From an uncultured Clostridia bacterium (lineage in GTDB: Bacteria; Bacillota; Clostridia; Oscillospirales; CAG-382), in contig CALWBE010000043.1 in NCBI GenBank assembly GCA_944375955.1, forward strand, positions 1 through 60,207: a stretch of 60,207 bases of DNA. Direction: 5' to 3'. The notes under the pieces were generated by a model. The model worked only from the letters and a program-made list of their open reading frames with translations. It searched no databases and had not been told where the DNA came from. Positions 8,260 through 16,321 of this stretch are shown in pieces. Each line of letters begins with the position of its first letter. Positions within the stretch are counted from its first letter, which is position 1. The position numbers and the translations under genes were made by a program.

Positions 8260-9600
8260 TTAAGTACAGAATTTTTTCCATGTACCTTTATAAAATCTTG
8301 TGACAAAGAAAGAAAGTCTGAAGATCCAGTCTATAATCATACCGATCCATACACCTATGGCGCCCAACTCAAGAGTAATGTGAAGTATATAGCTCAATCC
8401 CAGCCTGCACAAAAGCATTGAAGTAATAGATATAATCATTGTAAATTTTACATCGTTTGCGGCACGCAAAAAATTAGGAACAGTAAAAGACAGCGGCCAA
8501 ATAAGAGCACCAATACCGTTGTGAATGAAAACAAGAGTTTTGGCAAGGGAAGCGGTTTCGGGGTCAAGATTATACCAGCTTAGAATAGGATTTATAAATA
8601 TTATTGTTGAAAGATAAAAAAGAGCACCAAAACCGTATTCTATCAGCAGCAGCTTTTTTGAGTAATATTTTACTCCTTCGAAATCCGAAGCGCCGATGCA
8701 CTGTCCTATAATAGTGATTACAGCGAGATTCATAGAAGTTCCAAAAATACACCCAAAAGAATCGAGATTATTCGCTACTGCATTTGCCGTAGTTTGAACA
8801 AGACCATAATTTGCGATTATACTTACTACAAGAAGTCTTCCTAATTGAAAAACGCCGTTTTCCATACCGCTCGGTATGCCTATTCTGAGAATACGTGATA
8901 TAAGTTTAAAGTCTATGGTAAAACGTTCTAACAACTTTATGCGTACCGGACTTTTTTTATTCGATATCCATAAAAGCATTAGCATCATGGCGATAAATCT
9001 GCCGACGGTCGTTGCGATAGCAGCTCCGGCAACTCCCATTTTCAAAATATATATAGTTAATGAGTTTCCTATTATATTAACAATATTGCATACAAGTGAC
9101 GAGTACATACAATAATTTGATTTTCCAAACGAACGGAATAATGCGCCGCAGCAATTTTCTACAGCGATAAACGGATAAGAAAAAGCAGTTATAAAGAAAT
9201 ATGTAACTGCAGCCTGTTTTGTTGCCTGATCAAGTTTAGGGAAGCAAAGAGAGATGATTTGATTGTTAAAAATCACACAGACCGCTGCGAATATAGCCGA
9301 AATAAAAAAGCCTGCAAAAATTAGCTGCTTTGCACTTTTATAAGCGGTGTCTGTTTTTGAAGCGCCCAGAAGCTGAGCAGTAACTACAGCGCCGCCGGTA
9401 GCAAGAGCAGCAAAAATATTTATTATAAGAACGCATATCTGATCGACAAGTGAAACGCCGGAAACGCAAGATTCGTCCAGAGAAGATATCATAAGAGTAT
9501 CTATTATTCCGACGGAATTTGCGAGGAACGTACTTATAACTAATGGGACTATAAGTTTTGTAAGATATTTATTTGAAAATTGAGTTTTAATATTGTTCAT
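8260..9600 (-). CDS. MATE-family efflux transporter
   Basis: A polytopic membrane protein of 446 residues with about twelve hydrophobic segments in two similar halves, typical of the multidrug and toxic compound extrusion family (NorM/DinF type). The opening FSNKYLTKLIVPLVISTFLANSVGIIDTLMIS and the repeated pattern in the second half are characteristic. These exporters use sodium or proton gradients. The frame continues to a GTG at 9675 that overlaps the thuA stop. ATG 9600 is preferred because it begins the family N-terminus and lies after a hairpin at 9630-9664. No strong ribosome site was seen. The substrate is unknown. Confidence 0.88.
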   Translation of the reverse strand: MNNIKTQFSNKYLTKLIVPLVISTFLANSVGIIDTLMISSLDESCVSGVSLVDQICVLIINIFAALATGGAVVTAQLLGASKTDTAYKSAKQLIFAGFFISAIFAAVCVIFNNQIISLCFPKLDQATKQAAVTYFFITAFSYPFIAVENCCGALFRSFGKSNYCMYSSLVCNIVNIIGNSLTIYILKMGVAGAAIATTVGRFIAMMLMLLWISNKKSPVRIKLLERFTIDFKLISRILRIGIPSGMENGVFQLGRLLVVSIIANYGLVQTTANAVANNLDSFGCIFGTSMNLAVITIIGQCIGASDFEGVKYYSKKLLLIEYGFGALFYLSTIIFINPILSWYNLDPETASLAKTLVFIHNGIGALIWPLSFTVPNFLRAANDVKFTMIISITSMLLCRLGLSYILHITLELGAIGVWIGMIIDWIFRLSFFVTRFYKGTWKKFCT

Positions 9601-9629
9601 GTTAATAAAAAAATTATTGTGTAGTATAA

Positions 9630-9664
9630 AAGTCAAGACCGCACAAAAGGTACAGCCTTGACTT
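9630..9664 (-). terminator. Hairpin between the ThuA-like and MATE genes, possible partial terminator
   Basis: On the minus strand AAGTCAAG pairs with CTTGACTT across a 19-base loop and is followed by TTAT. It may lower expression of the MATE, epimerase and topB genes relative to the ThuA-like gene. Confidence 0.5.
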
Positions 9665-9671
9665 AGCAAAA

Positions 9672-10394
9672 TCACTTATTATAATTATCTGTATGCCAGA
9701 ATCCGTATGTCTGGAAGACTCCTCCGGGAGCTCCTGCCCATAAGGCGGCATTTATAAGAACTTTTTTAACGTTTTCATCATAGTATGTAGGAAAAGTTTC
9801 ATGTCCGGGACGGAAATAGAAAATTCTGCCATTGCCGCGTTCGAAGCAGCAGCCGCTGCGGAAAAGTTCACCGCCGGAGAACCAACTGGCAAAAACGACT
9901 TCATCAGGGGCAGGGATATCGAAATGTTCACCGTATGTCTCTTCGTGTGGGAGCTCAAAATATTCGCCTAGACCGGCAACAATAGGATGGGAGGGCTTGA
10001 CGACCCAAACTCGTTCAAGATCCCCAGTCTCACGCCATTTGAGGTTGCATCCGGTACCCATAAGCTTTTTGAAGATTTTTGAAAAATGACCGGAATGAAG
10101 AACAACAAGTCCCATGCCTTTAAGAACTCTCTGATAAACCTTTTCAACTATTGCGTCATCAACTTTATCATGAATTATATGACCCCACCAAAAAAGCACA
10201 TCGGTGTTGTTAAGGACATCATCTGTAAGTCCGTGCGAGGGCATATCCTGGAGCGCTATTTTGGTTTCAAATCTGCCGTCAGCATCAAGACACTCTTTTA
10301 TAGCTCCGTGCATACCGTTCGGATAAACAGCTTTTACGTTTTCTTCTTTATCATGCAGGTTTTCGTTAAAGATTGTAACTTTTATTTTACTCAT
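9672..10394 (-). CDS. ThuA-like domain protein
   Basis: A 240-residue class-I glutamine-amidotransferase-like fold protein of the ThuA family, first seen in trehalose utilisation loci. Visible motifs are VTIFNENLHDKE at the start, DVLFWWGHIIHDKVDD, GLVVLHSGHFSKIFKKLMG and FYFRPGHETFPTYYDE, all typical of ThuA homologues in Firmicutes. The biochemical activity of the family is poorly defined; trehalose or other sugar metabolism is an association. ATG 10394 follows AAAGGAAAG and is preferred over an upstream frame extension. A consensus promoter at 10431-10459 likely drives this gene and the MATE, epimerase and topB genes after it. Confidence 0.88.
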   Translation of the reverse strand: MSKIKVTIFNENLHDKEENVKAVYPNGMHGAIKECLDADGRFETKIALQDMPSHGLTDDVLNNTDVLFWWGHIIHDKVDDAIVEKVYQRVLKGMGLVVLHSGHFSKIFKKLMGTGCNLKWRETGDLERVWVVKPSHPIVAGLGEYFELPHEETYGEHFDIPAPDEVVFASWFSGGELFRSGCCFERGNGRIFYFRPGHETFPTYYDENVKKVLINAALWAGAPGGVFQTYGFWHTDNYNK

Positions 10395-10430
10395 AATTAA
10401 CTTTCCTTTCATACGCATATTATTATCCAC

Positions 10431-10459
10431 ATTATACATTTCTTTGTAAAAAAAGTCAA
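10431..10459 (-). promoter_or_regulatory. Promoter of the thuA-MATE-epimerase run
   Basis: On the minus strand TTGACT (10454-10459) and TATAAT (10431-10436) are separated by 17 bp, about 37 bases before the ThuA-like start codon. Confidence 0.75.
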
Positions 10460-10540
10460 TAGTAACGGTTCTTTTTATAATGAAGTATTTAAAAATATGA
10501 ATATAAAGTAAAATCTCAAAAGTAAAAGCCGTGGCTGGTA

Positions 10541-10569
10541 TTGCAATGTTTGTAATAATATGATAAAAT
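10541..10569 (+). promoter_or_regulatory. Promoter of the acyl-CoA synthetase gene
   Basis: TTGCAA (10541-10546) and TAAAAT (10564-10569) are separated by 17 bp. Confidence 0.55.
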
Positions 10570-10635
10570 AAAGCAAAAAGTGCATATTGTTTTATATATT
10601 TTGTCAGGCGCTTTTTGAAAGGTATGGTAAATAAT

Positions 10636-12345
10636 ATGGCAAGAAAAAATTTGCATAAAGATTATCCCTTAAACGAAGTGAGACCGCTTTCTGATTTTAA
10701 GCAGATGCTTGACGATAATGCAAAGCTTTTCGGCAATAAGCCGGCTTTTAAATTTAAGGAAAATGGCGAAATCAAAGAGGTATCATATAAGGCTTTTAAG
10801 GTTGAGACAGATTCTCTCGGGACTGCTCTTTGCTCTAATGGCATTGCAAGATGTCATATTGCCATTGTGAGCGAAAATAGGTATGAATGGATAGTTGTGT
10901 ATTTAACTGTGCTTAAAAGCGAAGGTGTATTTGTTCCAGTCGACAAAGAGCTGCCGGCAAATGAGATTGCTAATATTCTCTCAAACTCCGATACCGAGGT
11001 AGTATTTTTTTCAAAAAAATATGAAGAAAAGTTACGCTCTGTGACAGGAGTTTTGCCAAACGTTAAAAAATATATTGCGATTGATGAAGGCGGAGATTTT
11101 TCAGGAGACGGAATATTGTCATATAAAGATATGATGAAACAAGGATATAAGTCGCTTATGAACGGCGACACAGCCTTTACTGAAATGAAACCTGAACAGG
11201 AAAAATTGAAAATGCTTGTTTATACGTCAGGTACTACAGGAACGGCAAAGGGGGTAATGCTCTCGCTGCACAATCTAGTATCATGCGTTTATTATGGACT
11301 GCAGGTATCTACCGTTTATGATATATCGCTTTCAGTGCTTCCGTATCATCACACATACGAATCCGTATGCAGTATTTTAGTTGGACTTCATTTCGGCTCC
11401 ACGATATGTATAAATGAAAGCATACGTGCTGTTAGTCAAAATTTAAAGCTGTATAAGCCTCAGATAGTAATGCTTGTGCCGCTTTTTGTAGAGTCTATAT
11501 ATAAAAAAATATGGAGCGAGATAGAGTCAAAAGGAAAGACAGCGGCTTTTAAAAAGCTTATGGCTTTCAGCAATAAGATGCTTGATTTAGGCATTGATAT
11601 GCGAAAGACTTTATTTAAGACGATAAGGGACGTGTTTGGCGGGAATATGATAAAAATAGTCTGCGGCGGCGCGCCTATACGTCAGGAATTGGGCGATTTT
11701 TTTGAGACTATAGGGATTACTTTGATAAATGGCTATGGTATAACGGAATGTTCTCCGCTTGTATCGGTAAATAGAGACTATTTTTATGATTTTTCATCTG
11801 TCGGAGTTAAGCTTCCATGCGTCGATATACGTATAGATGAACCGAATGAGGACTATGAGGGAGAAATCTGTGTAAAAGGTGATACAGTAATGCTGGGTTA
11901 TTATAAGATGCCGGAGGTTACCGCAGAGGTGCTTGACGCTGACGGCTGGTTTCATACCGGGGATTATGGCAAATTTGACGATATGAAACGCTTGTACATA
12001 ACAGGAAGGAAAAAGAACATAATAGTGCTTAAAAACGGAAAGAATGTTTATCCGGAAGAGATAGAGGATTATATTTCAGGCTTACCGCTTGTAGGAGAGG
12101 TAATTGTTTCTGCGGCAAAAAATGAAAATAACGAAGAAATCGGACTTTGTGCGGAGATATATCCGGATGAGAAGCAGACAGAAGGAATGAGTCAGGATGA
12201 GATATTCGACAAATTGAAGAATGAGATCTCATCGCTTAATGACCGGCTTCCCCAGTATAAGAGTGTTCATAATATAGTTATCAGAAAAGAAGCATTTGAA
12301 AAAACAACTTCGGGAAAAATAAAAAGAAAATACAGCAGTAAATAA
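10636..12345 (+). CDS. AMP-dependent long-chain acyl-CoA synthetase-like ligase
   Basis: A 569-residue adenylate-forming enzyme that should activate a fatty acid as acyl-AMP and pass it to CoA. It has the P-loop-like motif VYTSGTTGTAKGVMLS, the A5 motif NGYGITECSP, the GWFHTGDYGKF motif and the C-terminal KTTSGKIKRK with the catalytic lysine. Size and order match the AMP-binding/FadD group. Starts at 10615 (TTG), 10624 and 10636 share the frame; 10636 gives the conserved-looking N-terminus and is the best spaced from GAAAGG. The gene stands alone between a promoter and a terminator. Chain-length specificity is unknown. Confidence 0.92.
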   Translation: MARKNLHKDYPLNEVRPLSDFKQMLDDNAKLFGNKPAFKFKENGEIKEVSYKAFKVETDSLGTALCSNGIARCHIAIVSENRYEWIVVYLTVLKSEGVFVPVDKELPANEIANILSNSDTEVVFFSKKYEEKLRSVTGVLPNVKKYIAIDEGGDFSGDGILSYKDMMKQGYKSLMNGDTAFTEMKPEQEKLKMLVYTSGTTGTAKGVMLSLHNLVSCVYYGLQVSTVYDISLSVLPYHHTYESVCSILVGLHFGSTICINESIRAVSQNLKLYKPQIVMLVPLFVESIYKKIWSEIESKGKTAAFKKLMAFSNKMLDLGIDMRKTLFKTIRDVFGGNMIKIVCGGAPIRQELGDFFETIGITLINGYGITECSPLVSVNRDYFYDFSSVGVKLPCVDIRIDEPNEDYEGEICVKGDTVMLGYYKMPEVTAEVLDADGWFHTGDYGKFDDMKRLYITGRKKNIIVLKNGKNVYPEEIEDYISGLPLVGEVIVSAAKNENNEEIGLCAEIYPDEKQTEGMSQDEIFDKLKNEISSLNDRLPQYKSVHNIVIRKEAFEKTTSGKIKRKYSSK

Positions 12346-12360
12346 AAGAAATAGATGAAA

Positions 12361-12396
12361 AAACCGTTTTGACGATAATTTGTCAGAACGGTTTTT
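12361..12396 (+). terminator. Terminator after the acyl-CoA synthetase gene
   Basis: AAACCGTTTTGAC (12361-12373) pairs, with one mismatch, with GTCAGAACGGTTT (12382-12394) and is followed by a T-tract. Confidence 0.8.
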
Positions 12397-12504
12397 GTTA
12401 TATATTTTGGTTAAATTATCGTAAAACGCTCAAAATACCTTCATATGTCCGTCACATAACAAGGATAGTATATAATCAAAGGAAAATAAAGGGGGAGGAC
12501 GGAT

Positions 12505-13170
12505 ATGGGCAGCAGAATGGCTGAATTGAGGAACACGAAAAAAAAAGGGGAAGATATTGCGTTTTGCCATAATCGTATATCGAAATATATAAATAAAAAC
12601 GAATACAGCGATCTTCGAAAAAAACTTTGCGGAGCCATAGAAGAGGGAGCCGAGCGATATAAAATAAAAGATATTGTATTAAGGGGCAGTGCAAAAAAAG
12701 ACCTTGGCAGAAGCAGCGTGCTGAATGAAAAGTATATTGTACGTTTTTCTGACAGTGATAAAAATAAAGCATTTCTCATAAAAGAAAGTGCAATGGGGAA
12801 TAAAATAAAAGAAGTTATAGAGCATATATCTTACGAAACTGCTATGCGTATAGTTGAAAACAGTACAAAGTGGCTGTGTTCTTCTACTTCTCCGCTTATA
12901 CGTGAGCTGGGAGTTAAGATGACTACGGAGAGATTGCGTCCGGATGCTGTTATCAGCTATGACCGTGAAAGCTTTAAAATAGATAACCGAATAAATGTTA
13001 CAGCCGATAGCTGCATAACATTGTGTGAATATGATGCCGGAAATTTTGAGCTTTGTTCGGATTGCGCGGAAAAAGATCCTGTGGATGGCAGCATATGTCT
13101 TCTTCAGATAAATTACGAGCGTATAATACCGGAATATCTGGCGTGGCTTATAGGTATAAAATCACGTTAA
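12505..13170 (+). CDS. Divergent VTC/CYTH-like domain protein
   Basis: I do not recognise a named family with certainty. The 221-residue soluble protein follows the layout of VTC polyphosphate-polymerase domains: a YKIKDIVLRG strand where VTC has its LYFD strand, NEKYIVRFSDSDKNKAFLIKES where VTC has the basic RxKxRxR/LExK strands, a helix ISYETAMRIVEN, and LRPDAVISYDRESFKIDNRIN, close to the VTC strand that ends in a YxR/RxTxD pattern. Several basic and acidic tunnel residues seem to be missing, so catalysis is doubtful. ATG 12505 has GGGGGAGG upstream. No membrane partner gene is adjacent, although VTC genes often have one. Confidence 0.55.
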   Translation: MGSRMAELRNTKKKGEDIAFCHNRISKYINKNEYSDLRKKLCGAIEEGAERYKIKDIVLRGSAKKDLGRSSVLNEKYIVRFSDSDKNKAFLIKESAMGNKIKEVIEHISYETAMRIVENSTKWLCSSTSPLIRELGVKMTTERLRPDAVISYDRESFKIDNRINVTADSCITLCEYDAGNFELCSDCAEKDPVDGSICLLQINYERIIPEYLAWLIGIKSR

Positions 13171-13219
13171 TATAAATCAAAGCAATATTGTGCTTAAAAT
13201 CCAGCTGTGGGGGAATTGA

Positions 13220-13320
13220 CACTGTTAAGTCGGATCCTGTTGGCGGCAATATCGAGAATGATTTCTGCCGCCTCCTGCAGTGACCAAAAAATTAATATTC
13301 CCGGATACGGGAATTTTTTG
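13220..13320 (+). ncRNA. Candidate structured RNA or 3' UTR downstream of the VTC-like gene
   Basis: A GC-rich patch in an AT-rich spacer. CACTG (13220-13224) can pair with CAGTG (13278-13282), enclosing a perfect 7-bp stem GGCGGCA (13242-13248) with TGCCGCC (13266-13272), and an intrinsic terminator follows. No clear promoter lies between the upstream stop codon and the structure, so it may be the 3' end of that mRNA or a processed small RNA. It matches no RNA family that I recognise. Confidence 0.4.
13297..13319 (+). terminator. Terminator ending the VTC-like transcript
   Basis: The stem ATTCCCG (13297-13303) and CGGGAAT (13308-13314) has a GATA loop and is followed by TTTTT. Confidence 0.8.
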
Positions 13321-13340
13321 TATTCAGGTAAAAAATATAG

Positions 13341-13380
13341 AAAAAACGCACACAAAAAATAACATTTGCGTGCGTTTTTT
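13341..13380. terminator. Bidirectional terminator after the ABC exporter
   Basis: AAAAAACGCAC (13341-13351) pairs with GTGCGTTTTTT (13370-13380), an 11-bp stem with A- and T-tracts built into its arms. It serves the minus-strand exporter gene. Confidence 0.75.
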
Positions 13381-13419
13381 AAATGAAAAGAAATAATTAT
13401 ATTTTAGCAGAAACGAAAA

Positions 13420-15193
13420 TTATATAGTATAAAGCTGGTAATATATACCGTGTTTTTCAATTAGTTGCGAGTGAGAGCCTTCTTCTTCTATTCCGTTTTC
13501 GGTGATTACAAGAATTTTGTCTGCATTTTTTATAGTTGTCAGCCTGTGTGCAATAGTGAGAACCGTTCTGCCTTTAGAAAGCTCCTCAAGAGACTTTTGA
13601 ATTAGCTTTTCACTTTCATTATCAAGAGATGAAGTGGCTTCGTCGAGTATAAGGATAGGAGGATCTTTAAGAAAAACCCTTGCTATAGAAAGCCTTTGTT
13701 TCTGACCGCCTGAAAGTTTAACGCCGCGTTCGCCGATATATGTATCATATCCGTTGGGAAGCGCAGTAATAAAATCATGAGCCCCAGCGCGTTTTGCTGC
13801 TGCTTCTATATCAGAGAAATCGGCTCCCGGACGTCCGTACTCTATGTTTTCTCTTACAGTGCCGGAAAACATATAAACATCTTGCTGCACCATACCGATA
13901 TTTCGTCTGAGTGAGTGCAATTTGAATTTTCGGATATCTGTACCGTCTATATATATTGAACCTTGGTCTACATCATAAAAGCGCGGAATCAAATTGCATA
14001 TCGTTGTTTTTCCGGTACCGGATGCTCCAACCAAAGCTACACTTTCTCCCGGAGATATATGCAGGTTTATTTTGCTTAGCACATCCTGCTCAGTGCCTGG
14101 ATATTTAAAGGAGACGTTTTTAAACAGGATTTCACCTTTTACATTTTTCAATTCTACCGCATCATTTCTGTCAGTGATGTCGGGTTTTGTATCCATTATT
14201 TCTATGAAACGTTCAAGACCGGTTATTCCGTTTTGAAACTGTTCCGTAAAGTTTAAAATAGTTCTTATAGAAGTAGTAAGAGTTGCAATATAGAGGATAT
14301 AGGCGGCAAAGTCATCAACGCCTATCCTGCCGATTTTAAGAAAAATAGAACCAGCTATTATGACAGAAATGTACATAACGCCTTCAAAAAATTTCGTGGT
14401 TGCCTGAAATCCTGCCATATAATGATAGGAGATTTTTTTAACCTTAAAAAATATTTTGTTTCCGCGGTTGAATTTTTCTTTCTCAAGCTCTTCATTTGCA
14501 AATGATTTTACTACTCGAATACCTAAGAGAGAATCTTCTACCTGAGCATTTAATTCACCGGTCTGAGTTCTGCGGTCTTTAAAAGAATCACGCATTTTTT
14601 TCCTAAAACTTAAGCTTGCGAAAAGCATTATGGGAAGAATTGCAAAAAGTATAAGCGTAAGTGGTATATCAATTGTCATAAGATATATAAACGCAATGAT
14701 TATCTTTAAGCCGGTTATTATTATTTCTTCAGGACAGTGATGAGCGAATTCAGTTATGTCAAACAGATCGCTTGTTATACGAGACATAATTTGGCCGACT
14801 TTAGTTTCGGAAAAATATGAATAGGACAGTGTTTCTAAGTGAGCAAAAAGATCGCTCCTCATGTCGGTTTCCATCATTGTTCCCATTACATGGCCTCTGC
14901 CGTTCATGTAATATGTCGCTGCTGTATCAATAAGACGCAAAAGTATATAAAGAGCGCCGGTTTTAGCTATCAGAGAAAATGTTAGCGCAGCGGGATTTTG
15001 TGAAGCTATACCCGTTATATTTTTTACAATTATAGGGAAAATCAGCTCACAAGCTGTTGTCAGAGCGGCACAAAACAGATCGAATATTAAAATCCCCTTA
15101 TATTTTGCATAATATGGTAGAAATATTTTTAAAAGATATGAAGTTTTATATCTTTTTTGAGCTTGTCTTTTGATTTTTAAAATAACTGAACAC
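13420..15193 (-). CDS. ABC exporter, fused membrane and ATPase domains, frameshifted start
   Basis: A half-transporter with an N-terminal six-helix membrane domain and a C-terminal ATPase: Walker A GASGTGKTT, signature LSGGQKQRLS, Walker B ILILDEATSSLD and the H-loop AHRLTT. It resembles multidrug/lipid exporters of the MsbA/LmrA type. The open frame has its first usable start only at TTG 14940, which would remove the first membrane helix. The same frame continues upstream as plausible exporter sequence (LLKIFLPYYAKYKGILIF) but contains no ATG, GTG or TTG. A GTG at 15193 with AAGGA upstream lies one base out of frame and hits a stop after 15 codons. Removing one A from the A6 run (15153-15158) joins it to the main frame. 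Recent frameshift, slippage or sequence error are all possible. Confidence 0.8.
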
Positions 15194-15270
15194 CCTTTTC
15201 CTTATTTTTGCATACAAAACATTCTACCATAATTCGGACTGTTTGTCTACATAAATATGAATAAATATGA

Positions 15271-15297
15271 AAAAAGAAAGCTTTGAGATTTCAAAGC
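15271..15297 (-). terminator. Terminator of the cytidylate-kinase-like gene
   Basis: On the minus strand GCTTTGA (15291-15297) pairs with TCAAAGC (15280-15286), followed by TTTCTTTTT. Confidence 0.75.
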
Positions 15298-15330
15298 CTT
15301 CTCATATACAGCATACAGCAAAACAATATA

Positions 15331-15948
15331 TCAGATTTCTCCGGTACCGAAGGAATCAGCATATTTTGCAAGAATTTCTGCGCAGTTTTCCACTCCGACA
15401 GAGTCAGTATTTATTGAAAGATGATAATTTTTCATTTCGCCCCAGCGTTCGCCTGTATAATAATTGTAATAAGCAGAGCGCTTTTTATCCGTCTTTTCTA
15501 TAGTTTCTTTTGCTTTCTTTTCCTCAAGATTATAATATTTTATAACACGGGCTATTCTGTGCTCGATATCCGAGTATAAAAAGAAATGAATAACATTTTT
15601 GTTTTCACGCAAAACATAATCAGCACATCTTCCGACAATGACACAGGGTCCTTGTGACGCTACTTTTTTTATTATGTCTGACTGAATCAAAAAAACTTTA
15701 TCACTTAAAGGCAAGCCATACATGCCGCCCGTGCTTGTTCCGAACATGGAAAGCGAATAAAGAAGACTGTAAGTGGTATTTTTTTCGGCATTTTCAAAAA
15801 GACTTTCTGAAAATCCGCTTTCTTTTGCAGCCATAGAAATAAGCTCATTATCGTAGAAAGGTATTTTGAGCTTTTCGGCAAGTTTTCTTCCCACAAATCT
15901 TCCGCCGCTGCCGTATTGACGGCTTATTGTTATAACAGAACCGGACAT
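15331..15948 (-). CDS. Cytidylate kinase-like family protein
   Basis: A P-loop kinase of 205 residues. The N-terminus VITISRQYGSGGRFVGRKLAE holds the phosphate-binding loop typical of the cytidylate-kinase-like-2 family found in Clostridia, followed by LKIPFYDNELI. The motif CVIVGRCADYVLRE and the basic stretch KKAKETIEKTDKKRSAYY correspond to the core and lid of the family. True substrates are unknown; the group is distinct from housekeeping Cmk. ATG 15948 is preceded by GGAGGAAATTTC, an ideal ribosome site, although the frame is open to 16023. Confidence 0.88.
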   Translation of the reverse strand: MSGSVITISRQYGSGGRFVGRKLAEKLKIPFYDNELISMAAKESGFSESLFENAEKNTTYSLLYSLSMFGTSTGGMYGLPLSDKVFLIQSDIIKKVASQGPCVIVGRCADYVLRENKNVIHFFLYSDIEHRIARVIKYYNLEEKKAKETIEKTDKKRSAYYNYYTGERWGEMKNYHLSINTDSVGVENCAEILAKYADSFGTGEI

Positions 15949-16160
15949 GAAATTTCCTCCCTCAGATATTTTTTTATAAAAACAAATTTTAAACAATTGA
16001 TTTACAGTAAAATATGATCGCATATAAATAATATAGTTAGATCATGCGAGCAAGTTTCACACATATAAACTTCATTACAATATTATTATACCATAAATAC
16101 ATATAAATTGCAATATATCATATAAAAATTTATAAGAGCCGTACAAAGGTTTTCACAGTT

Positions 16161-16189
16161 TTGACAAAATTCGATAAATAATATATAAT
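16161..16189 (+). promoter_or_regulatory. Strong promoter of the acyl-CoA dehydratase activase operon
   Basis: TTGACA (16161-16166) and TATAAT (16184-16189) are both perfect and 17 bp apart. The predicted start near 16196 gives a leader of about 125 bases. The remaining gap 15949-16160 is AT-rich and holds no gene that I can see. Confidence 0.85.
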
Positions 16190-16230
16190 AATATAAATGT
16201 ATAATAAAATAGATAATTGAGATTTTTCAG

Positions 16231-16258
16231 CACATTTTATTAACAAATGTGTTTTTTT
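16231..16258 (+). terminator. Intrinsic terminator inside the activase leader (attenuator candidate)
   Basis: CACATTT (16231-16237) pairs with AAATGTG (16245-16251) and is followed by seven T. It lies only about 35 bases after the predicted transcription start and 64 bases before the first gene, so transcripts must read through it to express the operon. Confidence 0.6.
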
Positions 16259-16321
16259 CTGGCGATTTATAAATTATTATATTTTGATTTTTAATACAGG
16301 AAAACAGATCAAGGAGAAAAC

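Noticed and set aside
8260..9675. GTG 9675 as start of the MATE gene
   Set aside because: It would add 25 residues not seen in the family, has no ribosome site and lies before the hairpin at 9630-9664.
13220..13320. Identification of the GC-rich segment as 6S, SRP or tmRNA
   Set aside because: Length and conserved motifs of those RNAs are absent.
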